Shown here piece after piece: positions 25,726 through 35,641 of a stretch of DNA of 64,000 nt. The first letter of the stretch is position 1, and each line of letters begins with the position of its first letter. Source of the stretch: Hyphomonadaceae bacterium (lineage in GTDB: Bacteria > Pseudomonadota > Alphaproteobacteria > Caulobacterales > Hyphomonadaceae); NCBI GenBank assembly GCA_024742355.1, contig JANSYM010000006.1, positions 1 through 64,000 of the forward strand. The letters run 5' to 3'. The position numbers were made by a program, and so were the translations under genes. The notes beneath the pieces were generated by a model. That model did not search any database. It was not told the DNA's origin and saw only the letters and a list, made by a program, of their open reading frames with translations.

Positions 25726-26978
25726 TCGGGCATTTGCTCCAGTTGTATCATTTCATCAAAGCTCGGTCGTCGGCGCACCAGCGCAAATTGATCCCCGTCG
25801 ACCAGGACTTCCGCCACAAGCGGCCTTGCATTGTACTGACTTGAGAGCACAGCGCCATAGGCCCCGGATGACATGAATGCAATCCGCTCTCCGGCGGCGA
25901 CTTCCGGCATCTGGCGCTGGGCGGCGAATTTGTCGGTCGACTCACAGATCGGACCGACAATGTCATAGGTCGTTCGCGCTGTGTCAGCGGTCGGTTCGGC
26001 CAACGGCACGATATCGTGATGCGCCTGATACAGCGCCGGCCGCATGAGGTCGTTCATGCCTGCATCGATGATCAGGAAAGTGCGGTCGGGGGCAGGCTTG
26101 TGATAGAGCACCTCGCTGACCATCACACCAGCATTCCCGGCAATCACGCGACCAGGCTCGAGAATGACCTGCAGACCGAGCCCTTCCGTCACTTCCCGGA
26201 TCATCTGCGCATAATCGGATGGCGGCGCTGGAGAATCGCTCGCCTGATACGGGATGCCGAGCCCGCCGCCGAGATCGATGCGTTTCAGATCGTGACCGGA
26301 CTCGCGCAGGAACTTTACCAGTCCGATGGTTTTTTCAAACGCCGCCCGCATTGGACCAAGCTCGCCAATCTGGGAGCCAATATGTACATCTACTCCAACC
26401 GCTTCCACGCCCGGCAGGGCTTTCATCTGGTGATACAGCTCCGGCGCGTCCGCCCATGGCACGCCAAACTTGTCGCCGGCCTTGCCGGTCGAGATATTCG
26501 GGTGTCCGCCTGCCGCCACATCCGGATTCACGCGGACAGCCACCGGGGCCACCTTGCCAAGACCCATGGCCACTTCGGAGAGCTCGATCAGTTCTGCGCC
26601 GCTTTCGACATTGAACTGGTGAATGCCGGTTTCGAGACCGAGCGCCATTTCCGCGCGCGTCTTGCCGACGCCGGAGAAGACGATACGCTCAGCCGGAATG
26701 CCGGCCGCCAGCGCCCGCTTCAGCTCGCCGCCGCTGACCACATCCGCGCCGCAGCCTTCGCTCGCCAGGGTCTTGAGCACGGCGAGATTGCCATTCGCTT
26801 TCACGGAATAAGCGATCAGGCAATCCATGCCGTCAAAGGCCGCAGCAATCACTTGCGCATGCCGACGCAACGTCGCTGTCGAATAGACATAGACCGGTGT
26901 ACCGACCTGATCCGCAATCGCGTTCAGATCGACGCCTTCGCAGTGAAGACGGCCATCTTCATAGTTAAAATGATGCAC
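25713..26978 (-). CDS. lysA: Diaminopimelate decarboxylase
   Basis: The 421-residue PLP enzyme makes lysine from meso-diaminopimelate. The PLP lysine is Lys60 in AYSVKAN; HIGSQIGEL and the glycine-rich LGGGLGIPY bind phosphate, and the C-terminal CESTDKFA carries the active-site Cys. Length is normal. Translation starts at a GTG codon (GTGCATCATTTT); no in-frame ATG fits. It lies 9 bp after the lptM-like gene and overlaps TIGR02302 by 13 bp. Confidence 0.96.
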   Translation of the reverse strand: MHHFNYEDGRLHCEGVDLNAIADQVGTPVYVYSTATLRRHAQVIAAAFDGMDCLIAYSVKANGNLAVLKTLASEGCGADVVSGGELKRALAAGIPAERIVFSGVGKTRAEMALGLETGIHQFNVESGAELIELSEVAMGLGKVAPVAVRVNPDVAAGGHPNISTGKAGDKFGVPWADAPELYHQMKALPGVEAVGVDVHIGSQIGELGPMRAAFEKTIGLVKFLRESGHDLKRIDLGGGLGIPYQASDSPAPPSDYAQMIREVTEGLGLQVILEPGRVIAGNAGVMVSEVLYHKPAPDRTFLIIDAGMNDLMRPALYQAHHDIVPLAEPTADTARTTYDIVGPICESTDKFAAQRQMPEVAAGERIAFMSSGAYGAVLSSQYNARPLVAEVLVDGDQFALVRRRPSFDEMIQLEQMPDWLT

Positions 26979-26987
26979 GCGCGATCA

Positions 26988-27260
26988 TCAGCCGGGGCTG
27001 ACCTCCCCCATGCTTTCTTCCTCGATATCGACCGTTGGGGCCGGTTTCGGGATCTCACCGCCGAGCGAGTTGTAATAGGTGGTGCCATCATTGATGTCAT
27101 TGCCGGCAAACAAGACCGCAGCGTCGACCGGCTTGGACGTTTCTTCGGTCGGCGGCTCGGTCAGGATTGGTGGCGGGCGTTCAAGATCGCCGCGAAGCCC
27201 GCAAGCGGTGAGGCTGGCAAGCGCGGAAAAGGCGAGCGCGGTTTTGATCTTATGTTTCAT
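26988..27260 (-). CDS. lptM: LptM-like small lipoprotein
   Basis: A 90-residue lipoprotein: signal MKHKIKTALAFSALASLTAC with Cys20, followed at once by the LptM/YifL core GLRGDLERPPP. In E. coli LptM stabilises the LptDE LPS translocon and promotes its oxidative maturation. The C-terminal 60 residues, acidic and proline-rich, are a family-variable extension. GGAGCG precedes the ATG. It lies between argH and lysA, 12 and 9 bp from each, so the three form one operon; E. coli yifL also sits next to a lysine gene (dapF). Confidence 0.85.
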   Translation of the reverse strand: MKHKIKTALAFSALASLTACGLRGDLERPPPILTEPPTEETSKPVDAAVLFAGNDINDGTTYYNSLGGEIPKPAPTVDIEEESMGEVSPG

Positions 27261-27272
27261 AGTGCAGCGCTC

Positions 27273-28670
27273 CTATCCGAGGCGTTGTGTCCATTGCTCG
27301 ACCTGTTCGGCAACCCGAACCGGCGAGGTTCCGCCATAGCTTTGCCTGCTCATCGCTGAGGCTTCAACAGTCAGCACCGAAAATACGTCATTTGTTAGTC
27401 GCGGTTCGACCGCCTGCAGATCCTCGAGACTGAGCTCAGGGAGGTCACAGCCTTTCTCTTCCGCTTTCGCAACCAGCGCTCCGGTCACGTGGTGGGCGTC
27501 TCGGAATGGCATTTTCAGCTCCCGTACCAGCCAATCCGCCAGGTCGGTCGCTGTCGAGAAGCCTTTTGCGGCCGCGGCGCGCATGTTCTCGCGATTAAAC
27601 GTGATGGTCTCCATCATGCCGGCCATGGAGGCTGCGCACAGGCCGAACGTATCGAAAGCCGAAAATGTCAGCTGCTTGTCGTCCTGGAGATCCTTGGCAT
27701 AGGCCAGCGGCAGGGCTTTCACAGCGCCTTGCAAGGCAGCGAACTGTCCAGTGATCAGGCTCGCCTTGGCGCGCACCAGTTCGGCTGCATCCGGGTTGCG
27801 TTTCTGCGGCATGATCGAAGATCCCGTTGACCAGGCATCCGACAATTTCGCGAAGGCAAATTGCGCGCTGGTCCACAGCACGATCTCTTCGGCAAGGCGC
27901 GACAGGTGCGTCGCCGCAATCGAAAGGGCGGACAGTGCTTCCAGCGCGAAATCACGCGCCGACACGGCATCGAGAGAGTTCGCCATGGGGCGATAGAAGC
28001 CCAGGGCTTCCGCCGTGGCGTCGCGGTCAATCGTGAACCCGGTACCGGCGAGCGCCGCCGACCCCAGAGGACTTTCATTCAGACGACGCGCGCAATCATC
28101 CATACGGGCACGATCGCGTTCAATCATCTCGACATAAGCCAGCATGTGGTGGCCGAGGGTCACCGGCTGCGCTGTCTGCAAGTGGGTGAAACCGGGCATC
28201 ACGGCATCAGCATGGTCACCCGCGAGCTTGACCAGGGCGCGCTGCAAACTCTTCAGGCCGCGCCGCGCTTCGGTCAGAGCGCCGCGCGTCCATAGGCGAA
28301 AATCTGTGACCACCTGATCATTGCGCGAGCGCGCAGTGTGCAGGCGCCCGGCGGGTTCGCCAATCAGTTCCTTCAGCCGCGCCTCAACATTCATGTGAAT
28401 GTCTTCAAGCTCGGCCCGATACGGGAAACTGCCATCCAGTACTTCGGCAACAATCTGATCCAGGCCGTCCTGGATTGCGACATTATCTTCATCGGAGATG
28501 ATTCCCTGCTCTGCCAGCATGTCGGCATGAGCCCGTGATCCGGCAATATCCTCGCGCACCATACGGCGGTCGACATCGATCGAGGCATTGATCGATTGCA
28601 TGATGTCGCTCGGCTGTGCGGCGAAGCGTCCACCCCACATTTGCTGGCCTTTTTTGCTGTCACTCGCCAT
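27273..28670 (-). CDS. argH: Argininosuccinate lyase
   Basis: The 465-residue homotetramer cleaves argininosuccinate to arginine and fumarate. The fumarase/aspartase signature is complete ([12 protein letters not shown]), as are TARSRNDQV and the [11 protein letters not shown] catalytic region. First gene of the minus-strand argH-lptM-lysA-TIGR02302 operon. Only 43 bp separate its ATG from the divergent tlpA start, so the two promoters must overlap. Confidence 0.97.
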   Translation of the reverse strand: MASDSKKGQQMWGGRFAAQPSDIMQSINASIDVDRRMVREDIAGSRAHADMLAEQGIISDEDNVAIQDGLDQIVAEVLDGSFPYRAELEDIHMNVEARLKELIGEPAGRLHTARSRNDQVVTDFRLWTRGALTEARRGLKSLQRALVKLAGDHADAVMPGFTHLQTAQPVTLGHHMLAYVEMIERDRARMDDCARRLNESPLGSAALAGTGFTIDRDATAEALGFYRPMANSLDAVSARDFALEALSALSIAATHLSRLAEEIVLWTSAQFAFAKLSDAWSTGSSIMPQKRNPDAAELVRAKASLITGQFAALQGAVKALPLAYAKDLQDDKQLTFSAFDTFGLCAASMAGMMETITFNRENMRAAAAKGFSTATDLADWLVRELKMPFRDAHHVTGALVAKAEEKGCDLPELSLEDLQAVEPRLTNDVFSVLTVEASAMSRQSYGGTSPVRVAEQVEQWTQRLG

Positions 28671-28713
28671 ATCGCTATCTCGTCCTTGTCATCATCTGGA
28701 GGGCCAGAGCCCC

Positions 28714-29316
28714 ATGGATCGTTTCTTGCGCATCGCCATCCCGACCATGTTCGCCGGAATCGCCTTGGCGCTGCTTTACTGGCTCTTTAGCGCCAGTTCA
28801 AAGGGAAGTAACCGCGACCCTGTGGCAAGACTCGCCGTTGGCACACTGTCTGATCTGGACGTCAGTGATCGAGGCACGCCCGCGCCAGCGACGCCCTTTC
28901 TCAACGCAAGTGGAAATCCCGTGACTTATCAGGACTTTGCGGGGCAAGCGATCCTGGTGAATTTCTGGGCAACCTGGTGCGGTCCGTGTGAACGGGAGAT
29001 GCCATCCCTCGCCGCGCTGCAAACATCACGAGGCGGTGATGCATTCAAGGTCATCGCGATCAGCGTCGATGCGCCGGACGATCGCGACTATGCGAAACAG
29101 AGATTGAGTGAGCTCTCAGGCGGCGTGCTCGACTTCTACACACTCACCGAGGGGCCGGAAGGCTGGAACATAGTCTATGATAGCGGTGCCGGTGGCGGGT
29201 TTCCGACGACAATCCTCTATGACCGAGACGGCAACAAGATCGCCAAGCTTGAAGGCGATGCGGATTGGGCGAGCTATGAAGCCGTGGCGTTGATCGATTT
29301 GGTCAGTGAGGACTAG
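28714..29316 (+). CDS. TlpA-type thiol-disulfide oxidoreductase
   Basis: A 200-residue membrane-anchored thioredoxin. One N-terminal span (about 7-26) places the thioredoxin domain (about 55-200) in the periplasm. The active site is WCGPC (Cys89, Cys92), and the cis-Pro is in GFPTT. Such proteins reduce cytochrome c apoproteins or CuA ligands. GGAGG precedes the ATG by 11 bases. It is divergent from argH, a conserved pairing in alphaproteobacteria, and overlaps the convergent TauE gene by 4 bp. Confidence 0.92.
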   Translation: MDRFLRIAIPTMFAGIALALLYWLFSASSKGSNRDPVARLAVGTLSDLDVSDRGTPAPATPFLNASGNPVTYQDFAGQAILVNFWATWCGPCEREMPSLAALQTSRGGDAFKVIAISVDAPDDRDYAKQRLSELSGGVLDFYTLTEGPEGWNIVYDSGAGGGFPTTILYDRDGNKIAKLEGDADWASYEAVALIDLVSED

Positions 29317-30056
29317 ACCAATCCGTCCCAAAGCAGTTTCAGGCCGACGGCGAAGATCAAACCATACAGAATGCGATAGAACAGCTGTTGATCGATACGT
29401 TTGACCAGCCACGCGCCGAACAGGACACCGAACGGCGCGATCGGGATCAGGATAAGCGACGTCGTCAGATTGGTCTGGTCGAACTGTCCAAGCATCGCAT
29501 AGGGCAGGACCTTCACAAAATTGACCACGAAAAAGAACATCACCGCCGTGCCGGCATAGATCTGCTTGTCGAGGTTTTGCGGAATCGCATAGGCTTGGTA
29601 GGGCGGTCCGCCGGCATGTGCGATGAAGCTGGTAAATCCCGCCACGATCCCGGAAACAATCCCAAGCGGGCGATTATTCTTGATGAAAGCATCGCCGCCA
29701 CGCGGCTTGAAAATGGCGTAAAGCGGGAACAGGACGGCGATCACTCCGACAAAAATCCGGACGATCTGGTCATCGACATAGCCTGCCAATAGCCCACCAG
29801 CCGCAATGCCCAGAATTGCCCCCGGGAGGAGGAGAAGCAGCAGCTTGCGATCCCAGTGTTTGCGATAGGTCCAGACCCCGACCCAATCCATGACGATAAG
29901 GATGGGCAACATGATACCTGCGGCCTGAACGGGGGAAATCACCAGCGCCATCAATGGCACGGCGAGCAAGGCCAGGCCACCAAATCCGCCCTTTGATACA
30001 CCGGTGATCAGGACGGAAAATACCGCCACGGCCCAGAAGATCGGATCATGCCCCAT
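29313..30056 (-). CDS. TauE/SafE family permease
   Basis: A 247-residue inner-membrane protein with about eight spans and the family motifs GVSKGGFGGLALLAVPLM near the N-terminus and GIVAGFTSFIAHAGGPPYQAY in the repeat. TauE/SafE proteins are thought to export sulfite, sulfoacetate or other organic anions. Nothing nearby points to the substrate. The start is an ATG at 30056; the phytase-like gene ends 17 bp upstream and may share its transcript. Confidence 0.9.
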   Translation of the reverse strand: MGHDPIFWAVAVFSVLITGVSKGGFGGLALLAVPLMALVISPVQAAGIMLPILIVMDWVGVWTYRKHWDRKLLLLLLPGAILGIAAGGLLAGYVDDQIVRIFVGVIAVLFPLYAIFKPRGGDAFIKNNRPLGIVSGIVAGFTSFIAHAGGPPYQAYAIPQNLDKQIYAGTAVMFFFVVNFVKVLPYAMLGQFDQTNLTTSLILIPIAPFGVLFGAWLVKRIDQQLFYRILYGLIFAVGLKLLWDGLV

Positions 30057-30073
30057 GCCGCTCTATGGCAGGG

Positions 30074-31120
30074 CTATTGTTCGAGATCCAGCGCCAGCAG
30101 CAAGGTGCGCTGATTGGCGCTGAAATTGTCGTCTGAGACCAACCAGAGGCGCGGGGCACCAGACGGCGCTGTTGCAATCGCGACCCCCTCGAAATTGTCG
30201 ACCGGAAGCGGCTGCTTGAATTGGCCTTCACCGATCTGCGTGCCGTCTTGTTCGACGTTCAGGATCACACGGGCGCCGCGGATTGGGTCATAGGCGCGAA
30301 ATATACGGGCCGCGAGACCGTCGCGGGCATCCATTCCGGTCATCAGGAAGAATGCCGGTTGTTCGGTATATTCAAGCCCGGACAACGTGCCGTCGACATT
30401 GACGGTCCCGATAGGGGACCCGCCCGCATGCCGCATCTCGAATCCAACCGAGAGCGTCTCCCCTGCGAATGTGAAGGCTTCGGCACCGCGATTGTCCTGC
30501 AACAATTTGCCGTCGACGACCGGCGCGAGGCTCACCACCGGCGCTGCACGCGCCGCCGCACCACAAGATTCCAGATCGAATGCGGATATCCGGTGGTCCT
30601 GCTCAAAGCTGACAAAAGCCAGGCCTTCACGCACGCTGAGGCCTTCAGAATCGCCATCGCGTTTATTGGCAAACTCATTGCCGTTGAGATCACGCATATA
30701 AGCGATCGCACCGATCCCGTCCGGCGTGCCGGTCTCAGGATCAATCCCGATCCAGATAAAGGCGCCGGAATCGGTAATCGCCAGAAGCGAACCAGACGGC
30801 ATGGTCGCAAGGCCCGACAAACCACCAAAATCAGACTCGTTGGATTTCAGTTGCCAGGCGCCCGCGAGCGTCATGCCCGTCAATTGTTGCGCCCGCGCAT
30901 TTGCATTGCCGCGTTCAGCTTCGATGACACGAAGATCGATCGACTCCGCGCGCGAGTAGGTTTCACCTTCCGGACAAGATACAGCACGCAGATCATCGCC
31001 ATGGTCAGCGAAGGACCAGATCCCGGTGTCTGGTGCCTCGTCGATTGTCGCTGGCGGCTGAACGTCCGCCGCCGCACAGGCTGACAGAGCTGCTAAGATC
31101 AGGCTTGCGATGATGCGCAT
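30074..31120 (-). CDS. Phytase-like (esterase-like) lipoprotein
   Basis: The 348-residue product starts with a lipoprotein signal (MRIIASLILAALSAC, Cys15) and contains a beta-propeller-like phytase-like domain from about 95 to the end (SDFGGLSGLATMPSGSLLAITDSGAF, KRDGDSEGLSVREGLAFVSFEQDHRI, NFEGVAIA..RLWLVSDDNF). The family is annotated as esterase-like activity of phytase; true substrates are unknown. GAGGA nine bases before the ATG at 31120 sets the start. Probably anchored in the envelope. Confidence 0.88.
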   Translation of the reverse strand: MRIIASLILAALSACAAADVQPPATIDEAPDTGIWSFADHGDDLRAVSCPEGETYSRAESIDLRVIEAERGNANARAQQLTGMTLAGAWQLKSNESDFGGLSGLATMPSGSLLAITDSGAFIWIGIDPETGTPDGIGAIAYMRDLNGNEFANKRDGDSEGLSVREGLAFVSFEQDHRISAFDLESCGAAARAAPVVSLAPVVDGKLLQDNRGAEAFTFAGETLSVGFEMRHAGGSPIGTVNVDGTLSGLEYTEQPAFFLMTGMDARDGLAARIFRAYDPIRGARVILNVEQDGTQIGEGQFKQPLPVDNFEGVAIATAPSGAPRLWLVSDDNFSANQRTLLLALDLEQ

Positions 31121-31180
31121 GTGAAACGTCCTCTTCAACGCTCGATTAAGCGCCTGAATACGGCATGATCGTGAAGAAAA

Positions 31181-33169
31181 TTACATCCTTGTGCGGCGAA
31201 CATCGCGTCCGGAACCGACTTTGGGTCCGCCATATCGCGGCGCGCCGGATCCTGCGCCAGAGGTTGCACTGCCGGGTTTGACCGTTTCGCGGGTCAGCGG
31301 CGGCACCGCCATCGCCTCAGGCTTTGGCGCTTCGCCATTCTCGTCGAACAGGCTGGCCAATTGCTCGGTCATGGCACCACCAAGTTGTTCCGCATCCACA
31401 ATCGTCACCGCGCGCTTGTAATAGCGCGTCACATCGTGGCCGATGCCAATGGCGATGAGTTCAATTGGGCTACGTGTCTCCAGCTCTTCGATGACCTGGC
31501 GCAGGTGACGCTCCAGGTAATTGCCGACATTCACCGACAGCGTGGAATCATCCACCGGCGCGCCGTCCGAGATCACCATCATGATCTTGCGCTGTTCAGG
31601 GCGCGCCAGGAGGCGGTCATGGGCCCAAAGCAGCGCCTCACCGTCAATATTCTCCTTGAGCAGGCCCTCGCGCATCATCAGGCCGAGATTCTTGCGCGCC
31701 CGTCGCCACGGTGCATCGGCTGATTTGTAGACAATGTGACGTAGGTCATTGAGGCGGCCCGGCCCTGCCGGTTTACCCGCCTTGACCCAATCCTCTCGGC
31801 TGAGACCGCCTTTCCAGGCCTTTGTCGTGAAGCCAAGGATCTCAACCTTCACGCCGCACCGCTCCAGCGTGCGGGCGAGAATGTCCGCGCACAAAGCCGC
31901 GACCATGATCGGCCGTCCGCGCATCGAACCGGAATTATCCAGCAGCAGCGTGACGACGGTGTCGCGGAAATTGCTGTCATCTTCCTGTTTGAAGCTCAGC
32001 GGTGCGGTCGGATCGGTGATCACGCGGGTCAGGCGCGCCGTGTCGAGCACGCCTTCTTCCAGATCGAATGACCAGGACCGGTTCTGCTGCGCCATCAGAC
32101 GACGTTGCAACTTGTTGGCGAGCTTGGACACTGCGCCTTGCAGGCTTTCGAGCTGGTGATCGAGATAGGCCCGCAGCCGCGCCAGTTCTTCCGGATCGCA
32201 CAGATCAGGCGCCTGCGCGACTTCGTCATTGGCGGATGTGAAGGCCTTGTACTGGAAACGATCCTTATCGTCGCCATCGCGGAAATTGGGACGCAGCGGC
32301 TTGGTGCCGTCATCGCTGTCTTCAGGATTGTCCTCGGCGTCCATATCGACATCGGTGTCGACGGAGACATTGGTCTCTTCGCCTTCCATGTCTTCGGTAT
32401 CGCCGGCATCCATCTCTTCCATCGTGGCGCCCTGGGTTTCTTCCCCGGATTCGCCATCTTCGGCCGAGTTTTCCTGATTGTTCTGATCCGACTCTTCGTC
32501 CGATTCCTGATCCTGCTCGCCCTGATCCTCACCGATTTCATCACCTTTGGTGAGGTTGCGAATGAGGTCCTGGATGGTTTTGGCGAACTGTTCCTGATCG
32601 TGCAGCTGGTCAATCAGCTTATCCAGCGTATCAGCGCCGCGCTTATTGACCTCGTCGCGCCAGAGCGAGGCGATACCTTCGGCTTCCTGTGGCAGCGGAC
32701 GCCCGGTCAGGCGCTCGCGCAACAGGAATTCGACCGCAGGCGCCAGAGGCGCGTCCTGGCGGTCTTCCATGCGCGAATAGCCTGCCTTCTCACAGCGCGA
32801 GGCCAGGGCCGCATCAAGATTATCTGCCGTGCCATCCATCGCCCGGGCACCAATGCTCTCAATCCGGGCGCGTTCGGCCGCCTCATAGACCTGACGCCCG
32901 ACTTCGCCATCCGGTCGCGACTTGGCGTGCGCGACAGGGTCGTGGTGCGCCATGCGCAGGGCGGTCGCATCCGCTTCGCCGCGCACCCGCGCCGCGACTT
33001 CCGGCGCGAGGTCGCGCGGCGGCGGCACCAGCACCAGGCGCTCTTCTTCCGCGCGCGGGCCGTCGCCCGAGAAATTCACCTCGACGTCGCGCGTCTGGCT
33101 CATCGCCTTGGCGGTGGTCGCCAGCGCCTGCTTGAACAGCTCGTAAGGGGCGTCGTCGGTTTTGCTCAT
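31181..33169 (-). CDS. cobT: Cobaltochelatase subunit CobT
   Basis: A 662-residue protein with the CobT layout: N-terminal domain (1-200), a very acidic Glu/Asp/Gln linker (about 210-290), and a C-terminal von Willebrand A domain with the MIDAS motif DNSGS (411-415). CobT with the AAA+ subunit CobS and the large CobN inserts cobalt into hydrogenobyrinic acid diamide in aerobic B12 synthesis. CobN is not in the window. A GT87 gene separates it from cobS. A GTG nine bases upstream is an alternative start. Confidence 0.94.
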   Translation of the reverse strand: MSKTDDAPYELFKQALATTAKAMSQTRDVEVNFSGDGPRAEEERLVLVPPPRDLAPEVAARVRGEADATALRMAHHDPVAHAKSRPDGEVGRQVYEAAERARIESIGARAMDGTADNLDAALASRCEKAGYSRMEDRQDAPLAPAVEFLLRERLTGRPLPQEAEGIASLWRDEVNKRGADTLDKLIDQLHDQEQFAKTIQDLIRNLTKGDEIGEDQGEQDQESDEESDQNNQENSAEDGESGEETQGATMEEMDAGDTEDMEGEETNVSVDTDVDMDAEDNPEDSDDGTKPLRPNFRDGDDKDRFQYKAFTSANDEVAQAPDLCDPEELARLRAYLDHQLESLQGAVSKLANKLQRRLMAQQNRSWSFDLEEGVLDTARLTRVITDPTAPLSFKQEDDSNFRDTVVTLLLDNSGSMRGRPIMVAALCADILARTLERCGVKVEILGFTTKAWKGGLSREDWVKAGKPAGPGRLNDLRHIVYKSADAPWRRARKNLGLMMREGLLKENIDGEALLWAHDRLLARPEQRKIMMVISDGAPVDDSTLSVNVGNYLERHLRQVIEELETRSPIELIAIGIGHDVTRYYKRAVTIVDAEQLGGAMTEQLASLFDENGEAPKPEAMAVPPLTRETVKPGSATSGAGSGAPRYGGPKVGSGRDVRRTRM

Positions 33170-33257
33170 GCGGCTCACTTAGCGCGGGCAGATGGTTTTG
33201 CGAAGAGGCATTTGGACACCTGCCGTGAGGTCACGCTGCAAGTGTGATGCGGGCGCT

Positions 33258-34427
33258 CTAGTTTGGCGATACCTGAACGTCCGCTCGCAAGCGCCGATAC
33301 AGGACCATGGCGACGAGCGCCGCTGCAAGAAAGCCCAGCGATATACCGACCTGTGTTGTCGGACCGGGGAGAAACAGGGTCAGCCCGACCAGTACGGCGA
33401 GGCTCTCGCGTTCCCAGGCCAGCCACCCGGCCTGATGGGCGCGGTGGGCCACAAACCAGATCGCTGGCACGACCAGGACCAGTTCGTAATACATCGAATA
33501 GGGCGCGGTCAGCAGCGTCGCAGCCGCGAGCACGCCGTAGCGCCATTTCGGGTCAGTCGTTCTGCGGCACGTCCAGACCACGGCTGCGATCGCGATCAGA
33601 TAGCTCAACCCGGCCACGGCGACCGCCAGCCCGTTCGGCAGCCAGGCGAGGCGTGCAGCGGCATAGACATTCACCATCTTGTAAAGCGGCATGACCCCAT
33701 CTGTGACCGAACCAGAGATCACGGTGAGAAACTCAAAGAAGGCAGCCCAGGTGTCAGCGCCGAGTGCAAGCGCCGATCCGCCCCAGATCATCAGGCTGGC
33801 AATCGCCGCGGTCGCAAACGCGCGCCAGTGGCCGCCCGCGAGGAACAGAAGCGGCAGCAGAATGCCGAGCTGCGGTTTGAGCGTCAGCAAGGCCGCTGCG
33901 AGGCCGGCAATGATCGGTTTCGGCTTCGCGTTGAATACAGCCAGCAGCATCAGGCTCGCCGTGAACAAGGCGTTTTGGCCTGTGTTGAGAACGATCAGGA
34001 CCGGAATGCTGGCCATCACCGCGATCAGAGCGCGTCCGCGCACGCCAATCGTGTTCAGCGTCCAGGCAAAACAGGCCAGGCCGAGTCCGCACCAGAGCGC
34101 ATAGGCCGCTTCAAAGGGCAAAAAGCCAATCGGCGCAAAAATCGCGCTGGCATGCGGCGGGTACTGCCAGGTCAGGCCGTCGACGCCCGCACCCGGCCGG
34201 TGCGCCTCAATCGCAGTGGCGAGACCATCTGGCGCATACAGACCAGCCATATTGCCGCTCAGGGTCTCTCGCGCGGCCGACCAGAAAGCGACAAAATCGC
34301 CGCCAAAGACGAAGCCGGGACCGCCGCCGAACAGGTAGATCGCGAACATCGCATATTGCAGCGTCGCGAGCGTCAGGATCACGGCAAAGGCGAAATTCGG
34401 CTGGAAATAGCGTTCAAGACTGGACAT
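33258..34427 (-). CDS. GT87 family polyprenyl-linked mannosyltransferase-like membrane protein
   Basis: The 389-residue protein has about ten hydrophobic spans and, after the first span, the periplasmic segment GGDFVAFWSAARETLSGNMAGLYAP and TWQYPPHASAIFAPIGFLPF, hallmarks of the DUF2029/GT87 family (GT-C fold). These enzymes move mannose or arabinose from lipid carriers onto envelope glycans. It lies between cobS and cobT on the same strand (63 and 88 bp gaps), although no link to B12 is known. Confidence 0.9.
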   Translation of the reverse strand: MSSLERYFQPNFAFAVILTLATLQYAMFAIYLFGGGPGFVFGGDFVAFWSAARETLSGNMAGLYAPDGLATAIEAHRPGAGVDGLTWQYPPHASAIFAPIGFLPFEAAYALWCGLGLACFAWTLNTIGVRGRALIAVMASIPVLIVLNTGQNALFTASLMLLAVFNAKPKPIIAGLAAALLTLKPQLGILLPLLFLAGGHWRAFATAAIASLMIWGGSALALGADTWAAFFEFLTVISGSVTDGVMPLYKMVNVYAAARLAWLPNGLAVAVAGLSYLIAIAAVVWTCRRTTDPKWRYGVLAAATLLTAPYSMYYELVLVVPAIWFVAHRAHQAGWLAWERESLAVLVGLTLFLPGPTTQVGISLGFLAAALVAMVLYRRLRADVQVSPN

Positions 34428-34490
34428 GGACCGACCTGCTTCAAGCGGCCTGTCCTAATCGCAAGCGGATAAAATTTGATGAAAAGCGGC

Positions 34491-35474
34491 TTAGGCCACT
34501 TTCACCATCAGGGCGCTTTCCGGCAATTCCTCGGCAAAGCAACGCTGATACATTTCAGCCACCAGAGGGCGTTCCAGCTCGTCGCATTTGTTGAGGAAGG
34601 TCATGCGGAAGGCATGTCCAAGATCGCCGAAAATCGCGAAATTCTCCGCCCAGGTAATCACTGTCCGCGGGCTCATCACCGTTGAGAGGTCACCGTTCAT
34701 GAAGGCGTTGCGGGTGAGATCGGCAAGCGTCACCATGCGGCTCAGCGTTTCCGTGTCGACATCGCCAGCTTTGGTCGCGACGATTTCAACTTCGGCGTCA
34801 TGCTCGAGATAGTTCAGCGTTGTGACAATGCTCCAGCGGTCCATCTGGCCCTGGTTCAATTGCTGGGTGCCGTGATAAAGGCCCGTCGTGTCGCCAAGGC
34901 CGACCGTATTGGTCGTCGCGAACAGGCGGAAATACGGGTTCGGCTCGATCACGCGGTTCTGGTCCAGCAGGGTCAGTTTCCCGCTGGCTTCCAGGACGCG
35001 CTGGATGACGAACATCACATCCGGACGGCCGGCATCATATTCGTCAAAGGCAATCGCAACCGGACGCTGCAGTGCCCATGGCAGAATGCCTTCTCGGAAT
35101 TCCGTGACCTGGGCGCCCTCTTTCAGAACGATGGCATCCTTACCGACCATATCGATCCGCGACACATGGCTGTCCAGATTGACCCGGATGGTCGGCCAGT
35201 TGAGGCGCGCCGCGATCTGCTCGATATGCGTCGATTTCCCGGTGCCGTGATAGCCCTGCACCATGACCCGGCGATTGTGCTCAAAGCCAGCCAGCAACGC
35301 GATCGTGGTTTGCGGATCGAAGCGATAGGCATCATCGATCGCGGGAACGTATTCCGTCCGGTCCTTGAACCCATGCACGATCAGATCCGTATCGAGGCCA
35401 AACACCTCGCGAACATTGATCTTTTCCGTCGGTTCCAGGCCCTGCAGGGCGTCATTATCGCTCATCACAGTCAT
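34491..35474 (-). CDS. cobS: Cobaltochelatase AAA+ subunit CobS
   Basis: The 327-residue AAA+ ATPase has Walker [10 protein letters not shown] (74-82), Walker [12 protein letters not shown] and the sensor region [21 protein letters not shown]. It forms the hexameric motor that with CobT drives cobalt insertion by CobN. Length is normal. The ATG at 35474 lacks a clear ribosome site; a second Met three codons on is possible. It is the first gene of the cobS-GT87-cobT set. Confidence 0.95.
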   Translation of the reverse strand: MTVMSDNDALQGLEPTEKINVREVFGLDTDLIVHGFKDRTEYVPAIDDAYRFDPQTTIALLAGFEHNRRVMVQGYHGTGKSTHIEQIAARLNWPTIRVNLDSHVSRIDMVGKDAIVLKEGAQVTEFREGILPWALQRPVAIAFDEYDAGRPDVMFVIQRVLEASGKLTLLDQNRVIEPNPYFRLFATTNTVGLGDTTGLYHGTQQLNQGQMDRWSIVTTLNYLEHDAEVEIVATKAGDVDTETLSRMVTLADLTRNAFMNGDLSTVMSPRTVITWAENFAIFGDLGHAFRMTFLNKCDELERPLVAEMYQRCFAEELPESALMVKVA

Positions 35475-35641
35475 GCGAATGGTCTTTCATCGAGTCTTAT
35501 CAAGGCTCACCTATCACAACCGACGCGCGCGCCAAGTGTGACATTGGGGGAAGCGGTGCGATTGTTTGCACAGCACTGGCATTGTGAACACACTCGCCCT
35601 AAGTCGGTTGAGAACGAGAATCTGCGCGAAAGACCCGATCC

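Noticed and set aside
26016-27359. 447-residue open frame on the plus strand opposite lysA and the lptM-like gene
   Set aside because: Its product has no recognisable motif, and the minus strand encodes complete, well-known proteins here.
33192-34472. 426-residue plus-strand frame opposite the GT87 gene
   Set aside because: Highly basic, low-complexity translation typical of antisense frames in GC-rich DNA; the minus-strand GT87 product is convincing.
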